Numbered from the stretch's first letter, positions 1 to 10,488 are shown. The stretch is 64,000 bases of DNA from Vibrio rotiferianus CAIM 577 = LMG 21460 (GCF_002741985.1 NZ_APHW01000030.1:1-64000); one strand, 5' to 3'. Translations and numbers: made by a program. The notes: generated from the sequence alone by a model not told the origin.

Positions 1-1124
1 AAACGTAGACCTTCGTCCATAGCGATAGGAGCGATTAGCTCAACTTGCATTTGGATGTTGTCGCCTGGCATTACCATTTCTACGCCTTCTGGTAGAGAGA
101 TGTCACCAGTTACGTCAGTTGTACGGAAGTAGAACTGTGGACGGTAGCCTTTGAAGAATGGAGTGTGACGACCACCTTCATCTTTAGAAAGTACGTATAC
201 TTCTGACTCGAACTTAGTGTGTGGGTTGATTGACTTAGGAGCTGCTAGTACTTGACCACGCTCTACTTCGTCACGTTTAGTACCACGTAGAAGTGCACCA
301 ACGTTCTCACCCGCACGACCTTCGTCTAGAAGCTTACGGAACATCTCAACACCAGTACATGTAGTTACTGTTGTTTCTTTGATACCTACGATTTCTACTT
401 CGTCACCTACAGTTAGGATACCGCGCTCGATACGACCAGTAACTACTGTACCACGACCTTGGATTGAGAATACGTCTTCAATCGGCATTAGGAATGGTTG
501 GTCTACTGCACGCTCTGGCTCTGGGATGTATGAATCTAGCGCTTCTGCTAGTTCAACAATCTTAGCTTCCCACTGCTCTTCGCCGTTTAGTGCGCCTAGT
601 GCAGAACCTTGGATAACTGGTAGGTCATCACCTGGGAAATCGTACTCAGATAGAAGTTCACGAACTTCCATTTCTACTAGTTCTAGTAGCTCTTCATCGT
701 CAACCATGTCACATTTGTTCATGAATACGATGATGTAAGGGATACCAACCTGACGGCCTAGTAGGATGTGCTCACGAGTTTGTGGCATTGGGCCATCAGT
801 AGCAGCAACTACAAGAATACCACCGTCCATCTGTGCAGCACCAGTGATCATGTTCTTAACGTAGTCCGCGTGTCCTGGACAGTCAACGTGCGCGTAGTGA
901 CGAGTTGGAGTGTCGTACTCAACGTGAGAAGTTGCGATTGTGATACCGCGCTCACGCTCTTCTGGAGCGTTATCGATAGATGCGAAGTCTTTAGCTACAC
1001 CGCCGTAAACTTTAGCAAGTGTTGTACAGATAGCTGCAGTTAGAGTTGTTTTACCGTGGTCAACGTGGCCGATAGTACCAACGTTAACGTGCGGTTTAGT
1101 ACGTTCAAATTTTTCTTTAGACAC
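1..1124 (-). CDS. tuf: Elongation factor Tu, C-terminus cut by the window edge
   Basis: EF-Tu is the GTPase that carries aminoacyl-tRNA to the ribosomal A site. The reverse-strand translation begins [19 protein letters not shown] and continues into the P-loop GHVDHGKT at about residues 19-26, all typical of the family. The start is GTG, preceded by a strong AGGAAGGA Shine-Dalgarno, as in many tuf genes. About 374 codons are present; the last readable residues are IAMDEGLRF, so about 20 C-terminal residues lie off the left edge. It is the last gene of the str operon, 152 bases after fusA. Whether it is tufA or tufB cannot be told from the protein, but the position after fusA matches tufA. Confidence 0.97.
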   Translation of the reverse strand, partial: MSKEKFERTKPHVNVGTIGHVDHGKTTLTAAICTTLAKVYGGVAKDFASIDNAPEERERGITIATSHVEYDTPTRHYAHVDCPGHADYVKNMITGAAQMDGGILVVAATDGPMPQTREHILLGRQVGIPYIIVFMNKCDMVDDEELLELVEMEVRELLSEYDFPGDDLPVIQGSALGALNGEEQWEAKIVELAEALDSYIPEPERAVDQPFLMPIEDVFSIQGRGTVVTGRIERGILTVGDEVEIVGIKETTVTTCTGVEMFRKLLDEGRAGENVGALLRGTKRDEVERGQVLAAPKSINPHTKFESEVYVLSKDEGGRHTPFFKGYRPQFYFRTTDVTGDISLPEGVEMVMPGDNIQMQVELIAPIAMDEGLR

Positions 1125-1276
1125 AATCGTGTTCCTTCCTAGTTATGATTCGCCTCGATCATTATTGATCTCGACGCGCCAGAAATTGTTATTTTATGCG
1201 CCAACGTCCGTTAGCGCAATATTTCGACGGCTTGATCTAGCAAAAAGTCGTAAACTTTTTGTGGTTCAATCGTCAA

Positions 1277-3376
1277 TTAGTAACCACGCTCAGCCATGAT
1301 AGCTTCTGCAAAGGTCTTCGGCACTTCAGCGTACTCATTAAACTCCATAGAGTAAGAAGCACGGCCTTGAGTTGCAGAACGTAGGTCCGTTGCGTAACCA
1401 AACATCTCAGATAGTGGAACTTGAGCACGAATGATCTTAAGACCAGCCACACCTTCATCCATACCTTCGATCATACCGCGACGACGGTTTAGGTCACCAA
1501 CAACGTCACCCATCCAGTCTTCCGGAGTAGTTACTTCAACATTCATCATTGGTTCTAGAATCACAGGTTGTGCTTCTAATGAACCTTTCTTGAATGCCAT
1601 CGAGCCAGCGATCTTGAACGCCATCTCGCTTGAGTCAACATCGTGGTAAGAACCATCAAATAGTGTAGCTTTAATATCTAGAACAGGGTAACCCGCTAGA
1701 ACACCACTATTCATTTGCTCTTCGATACCTTTCGCTACCGAACTGATGTATTCCTTAGGAACCACACCACCCACGATCTCGTCTACGAATACGAAACCTG
1801 CACCAGGTTCTGAAGGTTCAAGTTTGATCCATACGTGACCGTATTGACCACGACCGCCAGATTGACGAACGAACTTGCCTTCCACTTCCGCAGAACCACG
1901 AATGGTCTCACGGTAAGCAACCTGAGGTTTACCAACGTTACAGTCAACGCTGAATTCACGCTTCATACGGTCAACGATGATATCTAGGTGAAGCTCACCC
2001 ATACCAGAGATCAGAGTCTGACCTGTTTCGTCATCCGTTTCCACGCGGAATGATGGGTCTTCCGCAGCCAGTTTACCTAGCGCGATACCCATTTTCTCTT
2101 GGTCTGCTTTAGAACGAGGTTCTACAGCGATCTGAATTACAGGTTCAGGGAATTCCATGCGCTCTAGAATCACTTTGTGGTTCTGGTCACATAGCGTGTC
2201 ACCTGTTGTTACGTCTTTCAGACCGATAGCAGCTGCGATATCACCAGCGCGAACTTCTTTTACTTCTTCGCGCTTGTTCGCATGCATCTGAACGATACGA
2301 CCAAAACGCTCTTTCTTGTCTTTTACTGAGTTGTAAACAGCATCACCTGAATTCACAACACCAGAGTAAACGCGCATGAAAGTTAGCGTACCCACAAATG
2401 GGTCAGTCGCGATCTTAAATGCTAGAGCCGAGAACGGTTCGTTGTCGTCTGCATGACGTTCAACTTCATTCTCTTTTTCGTCGATACCTTTAATTGCAGG
2501 TACATCGATTGGCGATGGCAAGAATTCGATCACTGCGTCTAGTACTGCTTGAACACCTTTATTCTTGAACGCACTACCACAAGTAGCTAGTACGATTTCG
2601 TTGTTTAGTGTACGAGTACGTAGAGCTTGTTTGATCTCAGCTTCAGTCAGCTCACCTTCTTCAAGGTACTTGTCCATTAGCTCTTCAGTTGCTTCAGCTG
2701 CCGCTTCAACTAGGTTGTTGCGCCACTCTTCAGCTAGCTCTTGCATGTCTGCTGGAATTTCGTCGTATGTAAACGACATGCCTTGATCGGCTTCATTCCA
2801 GTTGATCATTTTCATCTTGATAAGGTCAATAACACCTCGGAAATCATCTTCCGCGCCAACGTTTAGCTGGATTGGAACAGGATTCGCACCAAGACGGTTT
2901 TTAATTTGGTCCACAACACGTAGGAAATCTGCGCCTGCACGGTCCATCTTGTTTACAAATACCATACGTGGAACGTGGTACTTGTCAGCTTGACGCCATA
3001 CAGTTTCAGATTGAGGTTCAACACCAGATGAGCCACAGAACACAACTACTGCACCATCAAGTACACGTAAAGAACGTTCTACTTCGATAGTAAAGTCAAC
3101 GTGTCCAGGAGTATCAATGATGTTTACGCGGTGCTCTTGGAATTGTGCTTCCATACCACGCCAGAAAGTAGTAGTTGCAGCTGAAGTGATAGTAATACCA
3201 CGCTCCTGCTCCTGCTCCATCCAGTCCATGGTTGCTGCGCCATCGTGAACTTCACCGATTTTATGAGACAGACCAGTGTAGAACAAAATACGTTCAGTAG
3301 TGGTTGTTTTACCTGCATCTACGTGAGCACAGATACCGATATTACGGTAGCGCTCAATAGGAGTTTTGCGAGCCAC
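1277..3376 (-). CDS. fusA: Elongation factor G
   Basis: This translocation GTPase moves tRNA and mRNA through the ribosome after peptide bond formation and helps RRF split ribosomes. The 699-residue length is normal. The P-loop AHVDAGKT lies at residues 17-24, the switch II motif DTPGH near 88 and NKMD near 142, followed by domains II to V and a normal C-terminus. It is the third gene of the str operon, after rpsL and rpsG. The 141-base gap to rpsG holds several strong inverted repeats (separate entry), so its expression may be tuned independently of the ribosomal protein genes. Confidence 0.98.
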   Translation of the reverse strand: MARKTPIERYRNIGICAHVDAGKTTTTERILFYTGLSHKIGEVHDGAATMDWMEQEQERGITITSAATTTFWRGMEAQFQEHRVNIIDTPGHVDFTIEVERSLRVLDGAVVVFCGSSGVEPQSETVWRQADKYHVPRMVFVNKMDRAGADFLRVVDQIKNRLGANPVPIQLNVGAEDDFRGVIDLIKMKMINWNEADQGMSFTYDEIPADMQELAEEWRNNLVEAAAEATEELMDKYLEEGELTEAEIKQALRTRTLNNEIVLATCGSAFKNKGVQAVLDAVIEFLPSPIDVPAIKGIDEKENEVERHADDNEPFSALAFKIATDPFVGTLTFMRVYSGVVNSGDAVYNSVKDKKERFGRIVQMHANKREEVKEVRAGDIAAAIGLKDVTTGDTLCDQNHKVILERMEFPEPVIQIAVEPRSKADQEKMGIALGKLAAEDPSFRVETDDETGQTLISGMGELHLDIIVDRMKREFSVDCNVGKPQVAYRETIRGSAEVEGKFVRQSGGRGQYGHVWIKLEPSEPGAGFVFVDEIVGGVVPKEYISSVAKGIEEQMNSGVLAGYPVLDIKATLFDGSYHDVDSSEMAFKIAGSMAFKKGSLEAQPVILEPMMNVEVTTPEDWMGDVVGDLNRRRGMIEGMDEGVAGLKIIRAQVPLSEMFGYATDLRSATQGRASYSMEFNEYAEVPKTFAEAIMAERGY

Positions 3377-3405
3377 GATTGAATCCTCTTATACTTAGAG
3401 AGTTA

Positions 3406-3508
3406 GGGACTATTGCTATGTCTAAAAAAAGCTATCCCCTAGATATAGCAATAGTTCCTAGCATAGGCATAGGAACTAAAGAAGTGCTGCAAGGAACCTT
3501 GCAGCACT
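3406..3508 (-). promoter_or_regulatory. Structured fusA leader with competing hairpins
   Basis: Between rpsG and fusA there are three inverted repeats. Reading along the transcript, the first is a perfect 12-bp stem (3497-3508 with 3483-3494, 2-nt spacer). The second is an 8-bp stem (3470-3477 with 3453-3460). The third is an 18-nt arm pair with two mismatches (3441-3458 with 3406-3423). The second and third share bases 3453-3458, so they cannot form together. None is followed by a long U run. They could be RNase processing sites, mRNA-stability elements or a translational control structure; the function is inferred only from structure. Confidence 0.5.
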
Positions 3509-3517
3509 GAAAAGGTA

Positions 3518-3988
3518 TTACCAACGGTAATGAGCGAACGCTTTGTTTGCGTCAGCCATGCGGTGAACGTCTTCACGTTTCTTAACCGCAGTACCTTTGT
3601 TCTCAGACGCGTCTAGCATTTCAGCAGCTAGGCGTTGAGCCATAGATTTTTCACCACGCTTACGCGCAGCTTCAACCAACCAACGCATAGCAAGTGCGTT
3701 ACGGCGAACCGGACGTACTTCTACAGGTACTTGGTAAGTTGAACCACCTACACGGCGAGATTTAACTTCTACCGCTGGGCGAACATTTTCAAGAGCTTCT
3801 TCAAAAATAGCTAAGTGGTCTTTACCAGACTTTTCAGCCATAGCATCTAGTGCAGTGTAAACGATTTTCTCTGCAGTAGATTTTTTACCGTCAACCATTA
3901 GGATGTTAACGAATTTTGCCAGCAGTTCAGATTTGAACTTTGGATCTGGAAGGATCTTACGCTGACCAATGACGCGACGACGTGGCAT
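3518..3988 (-). CDS. rpsG: 30S ribosomal protein S7
   Basis: S7 nucleates assembly of the 30S head and contacts the mRNA exit region. The 156-residue protein begins [18 protein letters not shown] and is collinear with bacterial S7, including a basic helical C-terminus ending FAHYRW. It is the second gene of the str operon, 100 bases after rpsL. In E. coli S7 represses this operon by binding the rpsL-rpsG junction; the gap here is of similar size, but I did not verify the binding fold. Confidence 0.98.
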   Translation of the reverse strand: MPRRRVIGQRKILPDPKFKSELLAKFVNILMVDGKKSTAEKIVYTALDAMAEKSGKDHLAIFEEALENVRPAVEVKSRRVGGSTYQVPVEVRPVRRNALAMRWLVEAARKRGEKSMAQRLAAEMLDASENKGTAVKKREDVHRMADANKAFAHYRW

Positions 3989-4088
3989 GGATTTTCTCCG
4001 TTGTCTTCTTCAGGTTTTATCCAAAACTTTTCAGTTTTTTCAAAAAATTAAAAATAATTTAGTGTTTGGCCTTACTTAACGGAATCCA

Positions 4089-4466
<378 letters not shown>

Positions 4467-4542
4467 CTAGCTCCTGATTTACTTGAAAGTAAGCTTTGTG
4501 AAAAATCTATCCCTAACAGCGGTTGGCAGTTAGGGACGCAAA

Positions 4543-4571
4543 ATTCTATGCAGCAGTGAGAGGTGTGTCAA
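4543..4571 (-). promoter_or_regulatory. Sigma-70 promoter of the str operon
   Basis: On the minus strand a perfect -35 (TTGACA, 4566-4571) is separated by 17 bases from a -10 of TAGAAT (4543-4548). It sits about 80 bases before the rpsL start and reads into rpsL-rpsG-fusA-tuf. The match is close to consensus, as expected for a growth-rate-controlled ribosomal protein operon. Confidence 0.85.
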
Positions 4572-4641
4572 GAAATATACGGATCTTTTTTGTTCAATTA
4601 AGGTAATTCGTCCGTAAAGTTCAATCCACAGTAGAAAGGGG

Positions 4642-4917
4642 TTAATCCCAGGTAAGAGATTTGGCCTGCTTTGCGGAGAGTTTAACAAAGCCAGCATAGC
4701 CAATCACTTCAATAGATGGACTGATACGATTGCTCATGCCACGGGCATCAATATCGCTTTGTAGTGCAAACATTGATGGACCTTTTACCTTCCTAAACGC
4801 CTTATGCTGAGGATTAGCCGCGTACACGGCATCTTCAATCAACAAGACATCATCTTGCTCACTGTACAGTGCCATTGCATCGTCTAATGCAGCTACGGAT
4901 TTGATGATATGTAACAT
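4642..4917 (-). CDS. tusB: Sulfurtransferase complex subunit TusB
   Basis: TusB belongs to the TusBCD heterohexamer that relays sulfur from TusA to TusE and on to MnmA for 2-thiouridine at tRNA wobble position 34. The 91-residue product is small, as usual for TusB/DsrH proteins, and ends SLTWD. A GAGGAAG Shine-Dalgarno precedes the ATG. It lies 7 bases after tusC and just before the str promoter, matching the conserved yheO-tusDCB-rpsL order of gammaproteobacteria. Confidence 0.9.
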   Translation of the reverse strand: MLHIIKSVAALDDAMALYSEQDDVLLIEDAVYAANPQHKAFRKVKGPSMFALQSDIDARGMSNRISPSIEVIGYAGFVKLSAKQAKSLTWD

Positions 4918-4924
4918 GACTTCC

Positions 4925-5281
4925 TCAGAATGACAGCAGTTTACCTGCTTGCTGCAGTTTGTCTTTGAATTGCTCGGTCCTCAGAACTTCTGCATCAATG
5001 ACCAAATCGGCTTGTGCCAAGCCACGTTCTGCTAGAGAGTCGGCACAGACAAACACTTGTTCAATATCGTACAAGTCGAACAACTTCAACATTGGTGCGT
5101 AGTCCTTGCTCAAAATACCAGTAGGATCTTGACCAAGTAGCAGTTGGTAAACACCATCGCCAAAAAACAGTACCGTAATGTCTTCACAGTACGCTGACGC
5201 CGCTAGCAGCGCATCTACACCTTCACGACCTGCATTGCTACCATGAGGTGCGCTACGAAATAGGTAAGTTAACTGACTCAA
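4925..5281 (-). CDS. tusC: Sulfurtransferase complex subunit TusC
   Basis: TusC is a structural subunit of the TusBCD sulfur relay. The 118-residue protein opens [20 protein letters not shown], the typical TusC/DsrF N-terminus. The likely start is TTG, whose bases overlap the tusD TGA stop (4-nt overlap), indicating translational coupling. It shares a transcription unit with tusD and tusB. Confidence 0.9.
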   Translation of the reverse strand: MSQLTYLFRSAPHGSNAGREGVDALLAASAYCEDITVLFFGDGVYQLLLGQDPTGILSKDYAPMLKLFDLYDIEQVFVCADSLAERGLAQADLVIDAEVLRTEQFKDKLQQAGKLLSF

Positions 5282-5673
5282 AACTGCACCACTCTATCTT
5301 GCGTTAACATGGCTTCGGCTAAGCTACCCAAACCAGCTTGTTCGAACCCTTCAGCAAGGTTGTTTTGTTCAAGACCATGCTGATTCGCCTCATCTTCGCT
5401 GATGATGCCGCGACGCAAAGCGGCTGCTACGCAGGTTTCCAAACGAACATCATGTTGCTGTGCGAGTGATTGCCATGCTTTGGTTAGGTCAAACTCATCG
5501 TTGGCAGGCACGCTCAAAGCCGTACCATTGGTGACGCCATCTTGGTAAAAGAACACACTCACCAGAGTATGTCCTTGTTCAATTACCGCTTGTGCGAATT
5601 GATATGCGCTGCGCGCCGATTGACTGCCGTAAACTGGACCGTTCACTACCAGCGAGTAAGTTAATCCACTCAC
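5278..5673 (-). CDS. tusD: Sulfurtransferase complex subunit TusD
   Basis: TusD carries the catalytic cysteine of the TusBCD complex. Of 131 residues, Cys81 in the context [13 protein letters not shown] corresponds to the E. coli active-site Cys78. The start is GTG, only 2 bases after the yheO stop, so the two are almost certainly co-translated. Confidence 0.93.
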   Translation of the reverse strand: MSGLTYSLVVNGPVYGSQSARSAYQFAQAVIEQGHTLVSVFFYQDGVTNGTALSVPANDEFDLTKAWQSLAQQHDVRLETCVAAALRRGIISEDEANQHGLEQNNLAEGFEQAGLGSLAEAMLTQDRVVQF

Positions 5674-5675
5674 GC

Positions 5676-6392
5676 TTATTCGTCCTCAGTCTTACGCTGA
5701 CGAATGTATAGGTAAACGGTGTGTTTAGAGATGTTCAGGCGATCTGCGACACGGTTGATCGCGTCTTTGATATCGAAGATACCCTTATCGTACAGCTCCA
5801 TAACGATCTGACGGTTTTTGGTGTTATTCGATACCGATTTATCAGCGTTGATCTCTTCAATCGTGCGCTCAACCGTTTGGTCTACTAGCTCTTCAACATC
5901 ACTTGCGAAGTTAACGGATGACGCCGCTTCTTTCGCTTCTTGTGTTGGCATGAAAGATTGCAGCACTTGAGAGAAAGGCGCATCGAGGTTGACGTTGATA
6001 CAAAGCAGACCAATCACGCGGTTTTCACCGTTACGAATAGCAACGGTGATCGACTTCATTAGTACGCCGCCTTTTGCACGAGTGAAGTACGAACGTGAGA
6101 AGTTACGCTCAGAACCTTCGATGTCTTTCAGCATCTTAAGTGCTAAGTCAGTGATAGGAGAACCTACCTGACGACCAGTGTTTTCACCGTTAGCGATTTT
6201 GATTGCAGAGGTATTGAGGTCTTCTAGTGAGTGAAGAACGATCTCACAAAATGGACCGATCAGACTGGCAATGCCGTCTACGACCGCTTCGTAAGATCTC
6301 AAGATGATTTTATCGTGCTCGGTAAATGGCATCACGTTGACAGATTCCATTTCGAGCAACATTTCCGCATTTATTGTTTCTGTAGTTGTCAT
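5676..6392 (-). CDS. yheO: YheO-family PAS/HTH transcriptional regulator
   Basis: This 238-residue protein has an N-terminal YheO-like PAS region (about residues 25-140, including [12 protein letters not shown]) and a C-terminal helix-turn-helix (about 190-235, [19 protein letters not shown]). The ligand is not known for the family and cannot be read from sequence. It heads the tus genes by 2 bases, so it may regulate or merely be cotranscribed with the tRNA thiolation genes. The ATG follows a GAAGG motif. A hairpin terminator separates it from fkpA. Confidence 0.85.
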   Translation of the reverse strand: MTTTETINAEMLLEMESVNVMPFTEHDKIILRSYEAVVDGIASLIGPFCEIVLHSLEDLNTSAIKIANGENTGRQVGSPITDLALKMLKDIEGSERNFSRSYFTRAKGGVLMKSITVAIRNGENRVIGLLCINVNLDAPFSQVLQSFMPTQEAKEAASSVNFASDVEELVDQTVERTIEEINADKSVSNNTKNRQIVMELYDKGIFDIKDAINRVADRLNISKHTVYLYIRQRKTEDE

Positions 6393-6484
6393 AAGCCTTC
6401 GAGCGAAAAATCAACAAATTGGTGTAAGTTTATCAGAAAATTTGAAAGGCAACCTAGCAAACTCATCAACTAGTGACCTAGAAC

Positions 6485-6513
6485 AAAAAAGACCCGTAAA
6501 ACGGGCCTTTTTT
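6485..6513 (-). terminator. Hairpin terminator after fkpA
   Basis: An A-run, a CCCGT/ACGGG stem with one mismatch, and a T-run make a symmetrical hairpin lying just after the fkpA stop on the minus strand. It can act in both directions, but only fkpA reads into it. Confidence 0.75.
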
Positions 6514-6536
6514 CATCGAGTTATCACTGATGCCAA

Positions 6537-7319
6537 TTATTGAGCAGCGTTGTCGTTCTCAATTTTTAGCAGTTCAACTTCGAATACTAGCGTTGAGTTA
6601 GCAGGGATGCTTGGTGTGTCTTGGTCACCGTATGCTAGCTCTGGCGGGATAACGAATTTGAACTTAGAACCTACAGGCATTAGTTGAACACCTTCAGTCC
6701 AGCCTGGGATTACGCGGTTTAGTGGGAATGTTGCAGGTTCGCCACGATCGTAAGAGCTGTCAAACTGTGTACCGTCAATCAGAGTACCTTTGTAATGTAC
6801 TTGAACCGTATCAGTATCTTTTGGTTGTTCGCCTTCAGCTGGAGTAATTACTTGGTACAGAAGACCTGAGTCTGTTTTCACTACGCCTTCTTGCTTCTCA
6901 AACTCAGCGCGGAAGTCATCGCCAGCTTTTTTCGCTTCAGCCGCTTTCTCAGCCGCTTGCTTTTGCATCGTTTCAGCAACACGCTTGTCTAGAGATTCTA
7001 GAGCTGCACGAGTTTCTTCTTCGTTTAGTGCTGCGTTACCTTTAAATACGTCTTCGATACCTTTAAGAACTAGGTCCTTGTTTAGGTCGATACCAATTTC
7101 GCTTGGTTTTTCGATACTAGCGCTTAGGTAGTTAGCAAATGAAACACCAATTGCGTATGCCGCTTTATCGTCGTCTGTTTTAAAGTGAACAGCTTTACCA
7201 GTTTCTGCCTGAACTTGTTCTGCTTGAGGTGCTGCTTCTGGTTTTGTTTCTTCTTTTTGACAACCTACCGCTAGCATTACTGTTGCAGCAAGTAGCGACA
7301 CTTTTAAAACTGATTTCAT
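6537..7319 (-). CDS. fkpA: FKBP-type peptidyl-prolyl isomerase FkpA, predicted lipoprotein
   Basis: This periplasmic folding helper isomerises X-Pro bonds. From the ATG at 7319, which has a GGAG Shine-Dalgarno, the 260-residue product starts with a signal peptide ending LAVGC, a lipobox with Cys20. E. coli FkpA is soluble, so a lipid anchor is a difference to note. The N-terminal dimerisation helices (about 45-135) are followed by the FKBP domain (about 145-250, with VQVHYKGTLIDGTQFDSS). A longer reading frame upstream exists but would put residues before the signal peptide, so it was not used. Confidence 0.92.
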   Translation of the reverse strand: MKSVLKVSLLAATVMLAVGCQKEETKPEAAPQAEQVQAETGKAVHFKTDDDKAAYAIGVSFANYLSASIEKPSEIGIDLNKDLVLKGIEDVFKGNAALNEEETRAALESLDKRVAETMQKQAAEKAAEAKKAGDDFRAEFEKQEGVVKTDSGLLYQVITPAEGEQPKDTDTVQVHYKGTLIDGTQFDSSYDRGEPATFPLNRVIPGWTEGVQLMPVGSKFKFVIPPELAYGDQDTPSIPANSTLVFEVELLKIENDNAAQ

Positions 7320-7447
7320 TAAATTCTCCAAATAATGGCTGCGCCATTGGTTGTTGTGCACAAATCTTCTATGAGACTAGTGAAGACAATCGTTATACCA
7401 ATATACTAGCTATATGTCTCAAGACACAAACTGGATTATTAGATGTG

Positions 7448-8434
7448 ATGCAAAGAATTTCTCATTTATTCCTATATTTAATTGTCATCACCACGTTAAG
7501 TGGATGCTTTTTTTCCGATCGCGATGTTCAACGTTGGTCACTCGAACCACAAGGTTCCACCAGCTTTGCGCTCAGTCGAGATGGTCGATTTGCGCTGCTG
7601 TACTCCAAAGAACACCAACTGGTACTGTGGGATTTAGCGCAAAATAAACAACTCGCAAAGCTGGGTGAACTCGATCAAGCCGCCAATGTGGTCTCTCATA
7701 TTCGCATTTCGGACAATGGCCGCTATGCCGTCACAGCAAGCCAAATGAACTTCGCTGTGTGGGATCTCGGATGGACCCAAGCCGAAGGATTATGGTCTAT
7801 CGATGACGCGCTGATTCGAGACGTTGATATCACCAGTAACGGTGAACAGGTGTTACTTGGACTGTCCAACGGTAAAGCAATTCACGTCAACTTAGTCACT
7901 GGTCGTCGGCTAGAGTTCCTTGCGCATCAAGAAAAAGTCAATTCTGTCGCCATTTCCCCTAATGGTCGTTTCGCCCTCACAGGTGGCAACGACTACAAAG
8001 CTTACCTTTGGGACACCGAAACCGGATTGGTACTACGCACCTTTGAACACGACCAGCGCGTTGTTCGAGTCGCCTTGCAGAGAGATGGTAAACTGGCCAT
8101 GACCTCAGACGGTGGCAATCAAGCCATCATCTGGGATTTAGAGACAGGTGAAGAAGTGACACAACTCAGCAGTTGGTCTCGCCAGTTGATCTTCTCAACG
8201 GCGCGTTTCTCTGATGACGGTAACCTGCTCGTTACAGGCACCCCTTCCGGTCGAGTGATGGTGTGGAACACTAAAACTGGTAAACGCGTCGATGGATTTG
8301 AAGTTGAGCCGAAAAAAGATACTCGCCCTCCTCGTGCGGTCGTGTATGATGCAGCCTTTGATTCCAAGCAACGTGTAATTACTGCCACTTCTGCGGGCAT
8401 TGCCCAAGCTTGGCAGCTAGAGAACGGATCATGA
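7448..8434 (+). CDS. WD40-repeat lipoprotein of unknown function
   Basis: The 328-residue protein starts with a lipoprotein signal (hydrophobic stretch ending TLSGC, Cys20) and then repeats of a WD40 pattern, for example VNSVAISPNGRFALTGG followed by KAYLWDTETG, and AIIWDLETG. The repeats suggest one seven-bladed propeller, a protein-binding scaffold held at a membrane in the periplasm. No catalytic motif is visible. It diverges from fkpA and overlaps slyX by 4 bases (ATGA). GTG at 7445 is an alternative start. An outer-membrane assembly or quality-control role next to fkpA is a guess. Confidence 0.8.
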   Translation: MQRISHLFLYLIVITTLSGCFFSDRDVQRWSLEPQGSTSFALSRDGRFALLYSKEHQLVLWDLAQNKQLAKLGELDQAANVVSHIRISDNGRYAVTASQMNFAVWDLGWTQAEGLWSIDDALIRDVDITSNGEQVLLGLSNGKAIHVNLVTGRRLEFLAHQEKVNSVAISPNGRFALTGGNDYKAYLWDTETGLVLRTFEHDQRVVRVALQRDGKLAMTSDGGNQAIIWDLETGEEVTQLSSWSRQLIFSTARFSDDGNLLVTGTPSGRVMVWNTKTGKRVDGFEVEPKKDTRPPRAVVYDAAFDSKQRVITATSAGIAQAWQLENGS

Positions 8435-8658
8435 CAGATAAAATCATTCAGCAATTGGAAGCACGCATTAATGACTTAGAATGTCAGCTTGCGTTCCAAG
8501 AACAGACTATTGAAGATCTGAACGGCGCCTTGTCGCAACAGCAACTGCAAATTACCAAGATGCTCGATCAGATGAAATATGTGGTAGGTAAAGTGAAAAA
8601 TATGGACTCGTCGAATTTAGCCGATCCATCAGAAGAAACACCACCACCGCATTATTAA
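8431..8658 (+). CDS. slyX: SlyX family protein
   Basis: SlyX is a short coiled-coil protein of unknown function, usually next to slyD. The 75-residue product starting MTDKIIQQLEARINDLECQL is heptad-like and ends PPPHY, the family's common C-terminus. The ATG overlaps the stop of the WD40 gene, so the two are translationally coupled. Here it faces slyD and iaaA from the opposite strand. Confidence 0.9.
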   Translation: MTDKIIQQLEARINDLECQLAFQEQTIEDLNGALSQQQLQITKMLDQMKYVVGKVKNMDSSNLADPSEETPPPHY

Positions 8659-8678
8659 AGTGCAAGTACAAATTGCAT

Positions 8679-8709
8679 AAAGCCCAGAACGTGTTCTGGG
8701 CTTTGTTGT
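8679..8709 (+). terminator. Terminator after slyX
   Basis: A perfect 12-bp stem (8679-8690 with 8693-8704, core GCCCAGAAC) is followed by a T-rich stretch, right after the slyX stop. It may also serve iaaA transcripts from the other side. Confidence 0.8.
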
Positions 8710-8752
8710 ATTGGCTACTTAAAAATATTGCTCAGGAATGATCGGGAAGAAA

Positions 8753-9694
8753 CTATTCGTCTGCGTAGATTTTAACGCTCAGCTCACCTTGCGTATTGAT
8801 GCCAGCTCGGTACATACCAGAACTGTTCATCGCAAAATGCAGCTCACCTTTAGCATCAATCGCAATCAAACCACCTTCACCGCCCATTGCTTTTAAATCA
8901 CCCTGAATAATGTGTTCGCACGCCGTATGTACGTCTTCTTGCAAATAACGCATGCGTGCTGCAACGTCTTCCGCAACACGTTTACGAATAAAGAACTCAC
9001 CGACACCAGTGGTTGAAACCGCCACAACGCCATTCTCTGCCACCGTGCCACAACCAATCAGAGCGGAATCTCCCACTCGTCCGTATTTCTTGTTGGTCAC
9101 GCCACCAGTACTGGTCGCAGCGGCTAAGTTGCCTTGTTGGTCCAATGCCACCGCACCAACCGTACCGTGCTTACGGTCATCTGGGTAGCGAGATTCTGAA
9201 AGCGCAAATAATCCTTTTTCACGCATAGACAGCAACTGCTCATAGCGGCGATCGGTAAAGAAGTAATCCTGCTCGGTGTACTCATGACCTTGTTCAAAAG
9301 CAAACTTCTCTGCGCCCTCGCCCACCAACAATACATGGTTGCTGTTTCGCATCACGTCACGAGCGAGTTCAATGGGGTTTCTGATATGACGCACCCCAGC
9401 GACTGCCCCTGCGGCTTGGTGTCGACCATCCATCACAGAGGAATCCATTTCGACCATCTCGTTATGGGTCAGTACTGAGCCTTTACCCGCATTAAAATTA
9501 GGAGAGTCTTCCAACACTTTCACTGCCGCCACGACCGCATCTATGGCTTCACCACCTGTTGCTAGGATTTGATGCCCCGCTTTTACCGCAGCTTCTAAAT
9601 CCGCCAAGATGGATTGTTGCAGTTCGTCACTCATCTGTTCACGCAAGATAGTGCCCGCACCGCCATGAATGGCAATCGAGAAAGGTTTCGTCAT
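8753..9694 (-). CDS. iaaA: Isoaspartyl peptidase / L-asparaginase (plant type)
   Basis: This Ntn-hydrolase removes N-terminal isoaspartate from dipeptides and has asparaginase activity. From the ATG at 9694 it has 313 residues, beginning TKPFSIAIHGGAG, the family signature. The autocleavage nucleophile is Thr178 in KHGTVGAVALD, followed by GNLAAATSTGG. A TTG four codons upstream (9706) is an alternative start. It is a stand-alone minus-strand gene between two hairpin terminators, whereas in E. coli it lies with a glutathione importer. Confidence 0.9.
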   Translation of the reverse strand: MTKPFSIAIHGGAGTILREQMSDELQQSILADLEAAVKAGHQILATGGEAIDAVVAAVKVLEDSPNFNAGKGSVLTHNEMVEMDSSVMDGRHQAAGAVAGVRHIRNPIELARDVMRNSNHVLLVGEGAEKFAFEQGHEYTEQDYFFTDRRYEQLLSMREKGLFALSESRYPDDRKHGTVGAVALDQQGNLAAATSTGGVTNKKYGRVGDSALIGCGTVAENGVVAVSTTGVGEFFIRKRVAEDVAARMRYLQEDVHTACEHIIQGDLKAMGGEGGLIAIDAKGELHFAMNSSGMYRAGINTQGELSVKIYADE

Positions 9695-9747
9695 CGCTTT
9701 GTCCAACTGTTATTCCTTGTATGATTGGCACTACACCCCAGATAAAC

Positions 9748-9783
9748 AAAAAGCGCAAGTTGAAACCTCAACTTGCGCTTTTT
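9748..9783 (-). terminator. Terminator between slyD and iaaA
   Basis: A long hairpin with arms containing AAGCGCAAGTTGA and its complement, flanked by A and T runs, ends the slyD transcript on the minus strand. Confidence 0.8.
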
Positions 9784-9824
9784 AAAGCTTTACTAGATAG
9801 CGTTATCTAGTGAAGAGCGTGCGA

Positions 9825-10400
9825 TTAGTGAGAACCGCAACCGCCGCCGCCACAACATTCGTGGTCGTCAGCTTTTTCTTCGCCACCACAGCAGCCGCCT
9901 TCGTGATCGTGGTCGTGACCGCCACAACAGCCACCACCTTGGTGGATGTGACCGTGTTCGATCTCTTCAGCTGTCGCTTCACGAGTAGCCATAACTTCTA
10001 CTTCGAAAGTTAGTGTTTGACCAGCTAGCATGTGGTTGCCGTCTACAACAACTTCGTCGCCGTCTACTTCAGTTACTTCTACAGGGATTGGACCTTGGTC
10101 AGTATCTGCTAGGAAACGCATGCCAACTTCGATTTGGTCAACGCCTTGGAACACATCTGCAGGAACACGTTGCACTAGCGCGTCGTTGTGGTCGCCGTAT
10201 GCATCTTCAGGAGCTACAGTTACAGAGAACTTGTCGCCAGCCACTTTACCTTCTAGTTCTTTCTCAAGACCAGTGATTAGGTTGTTGTGACCATGTAGGT
10301 AATCAAGAGGTGCTTCAGAAGTTGATTGATCAACAACAACACCGTCTTCCAACATTACTTTGTATGCAAGGCTTGCAACAACGTTCTTTTCAATTTTCAT
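9825..10400 (-). CDS. slyD: SlyD peptidyl-prolyl isomerase and nickel metallochaperone
   Basis: SlyD combines an FKBP prolyl isomerase with an inserted chaperone flap (IF domain) and a metal-binding tail. The 191-residue protein starts MKIEKNVVASLAYKVML, has the FKBP halves around residues 1-68 and 130-150 with the IF domain between, and ends in a tail of about 45 residues rich in His, Cys and Gly (8 His, 7 Cys, repeated GGCCGG and HDHDH). In E. coli the tail binds Ni and supplies hydrogenase and other metalloenzymes. A GGAG motif precedes the ATG. Confidence 0.96.
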   Translation of the reverse strand: MKIEKNVVASLAYKVMLEDGVVVDQSTSEAPLDYLHGHNNLITGLEKELEGKVAGDKFSVTVAPEDAYGDHNDALVQRVPADVFQGVDQIEVGMRFLADTDQGPIPVEVTEVDGDEVVVDGNHMLAGQTLTFEVEVMATREATAEEIEHGHIHQGGGCCGGHDHDHEGGCCGGEEKADDHECCGGGGCGSH

Positions 10401-10488
10401 ACTAACTCCAGGGAGATTAATTGACCTAACCAGAATGGGGTTAAGTACCGAGATGGTAGTATTATGGGGATCAATTAACGAAGTTCAA

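Noticed and set aside
1125..1276. Terminator between fusA and tuf
   Set aside because: Only a short AAAAAGT/ACTTTTT hairpin is visible with no clean U-run, and tuf needs read-through.
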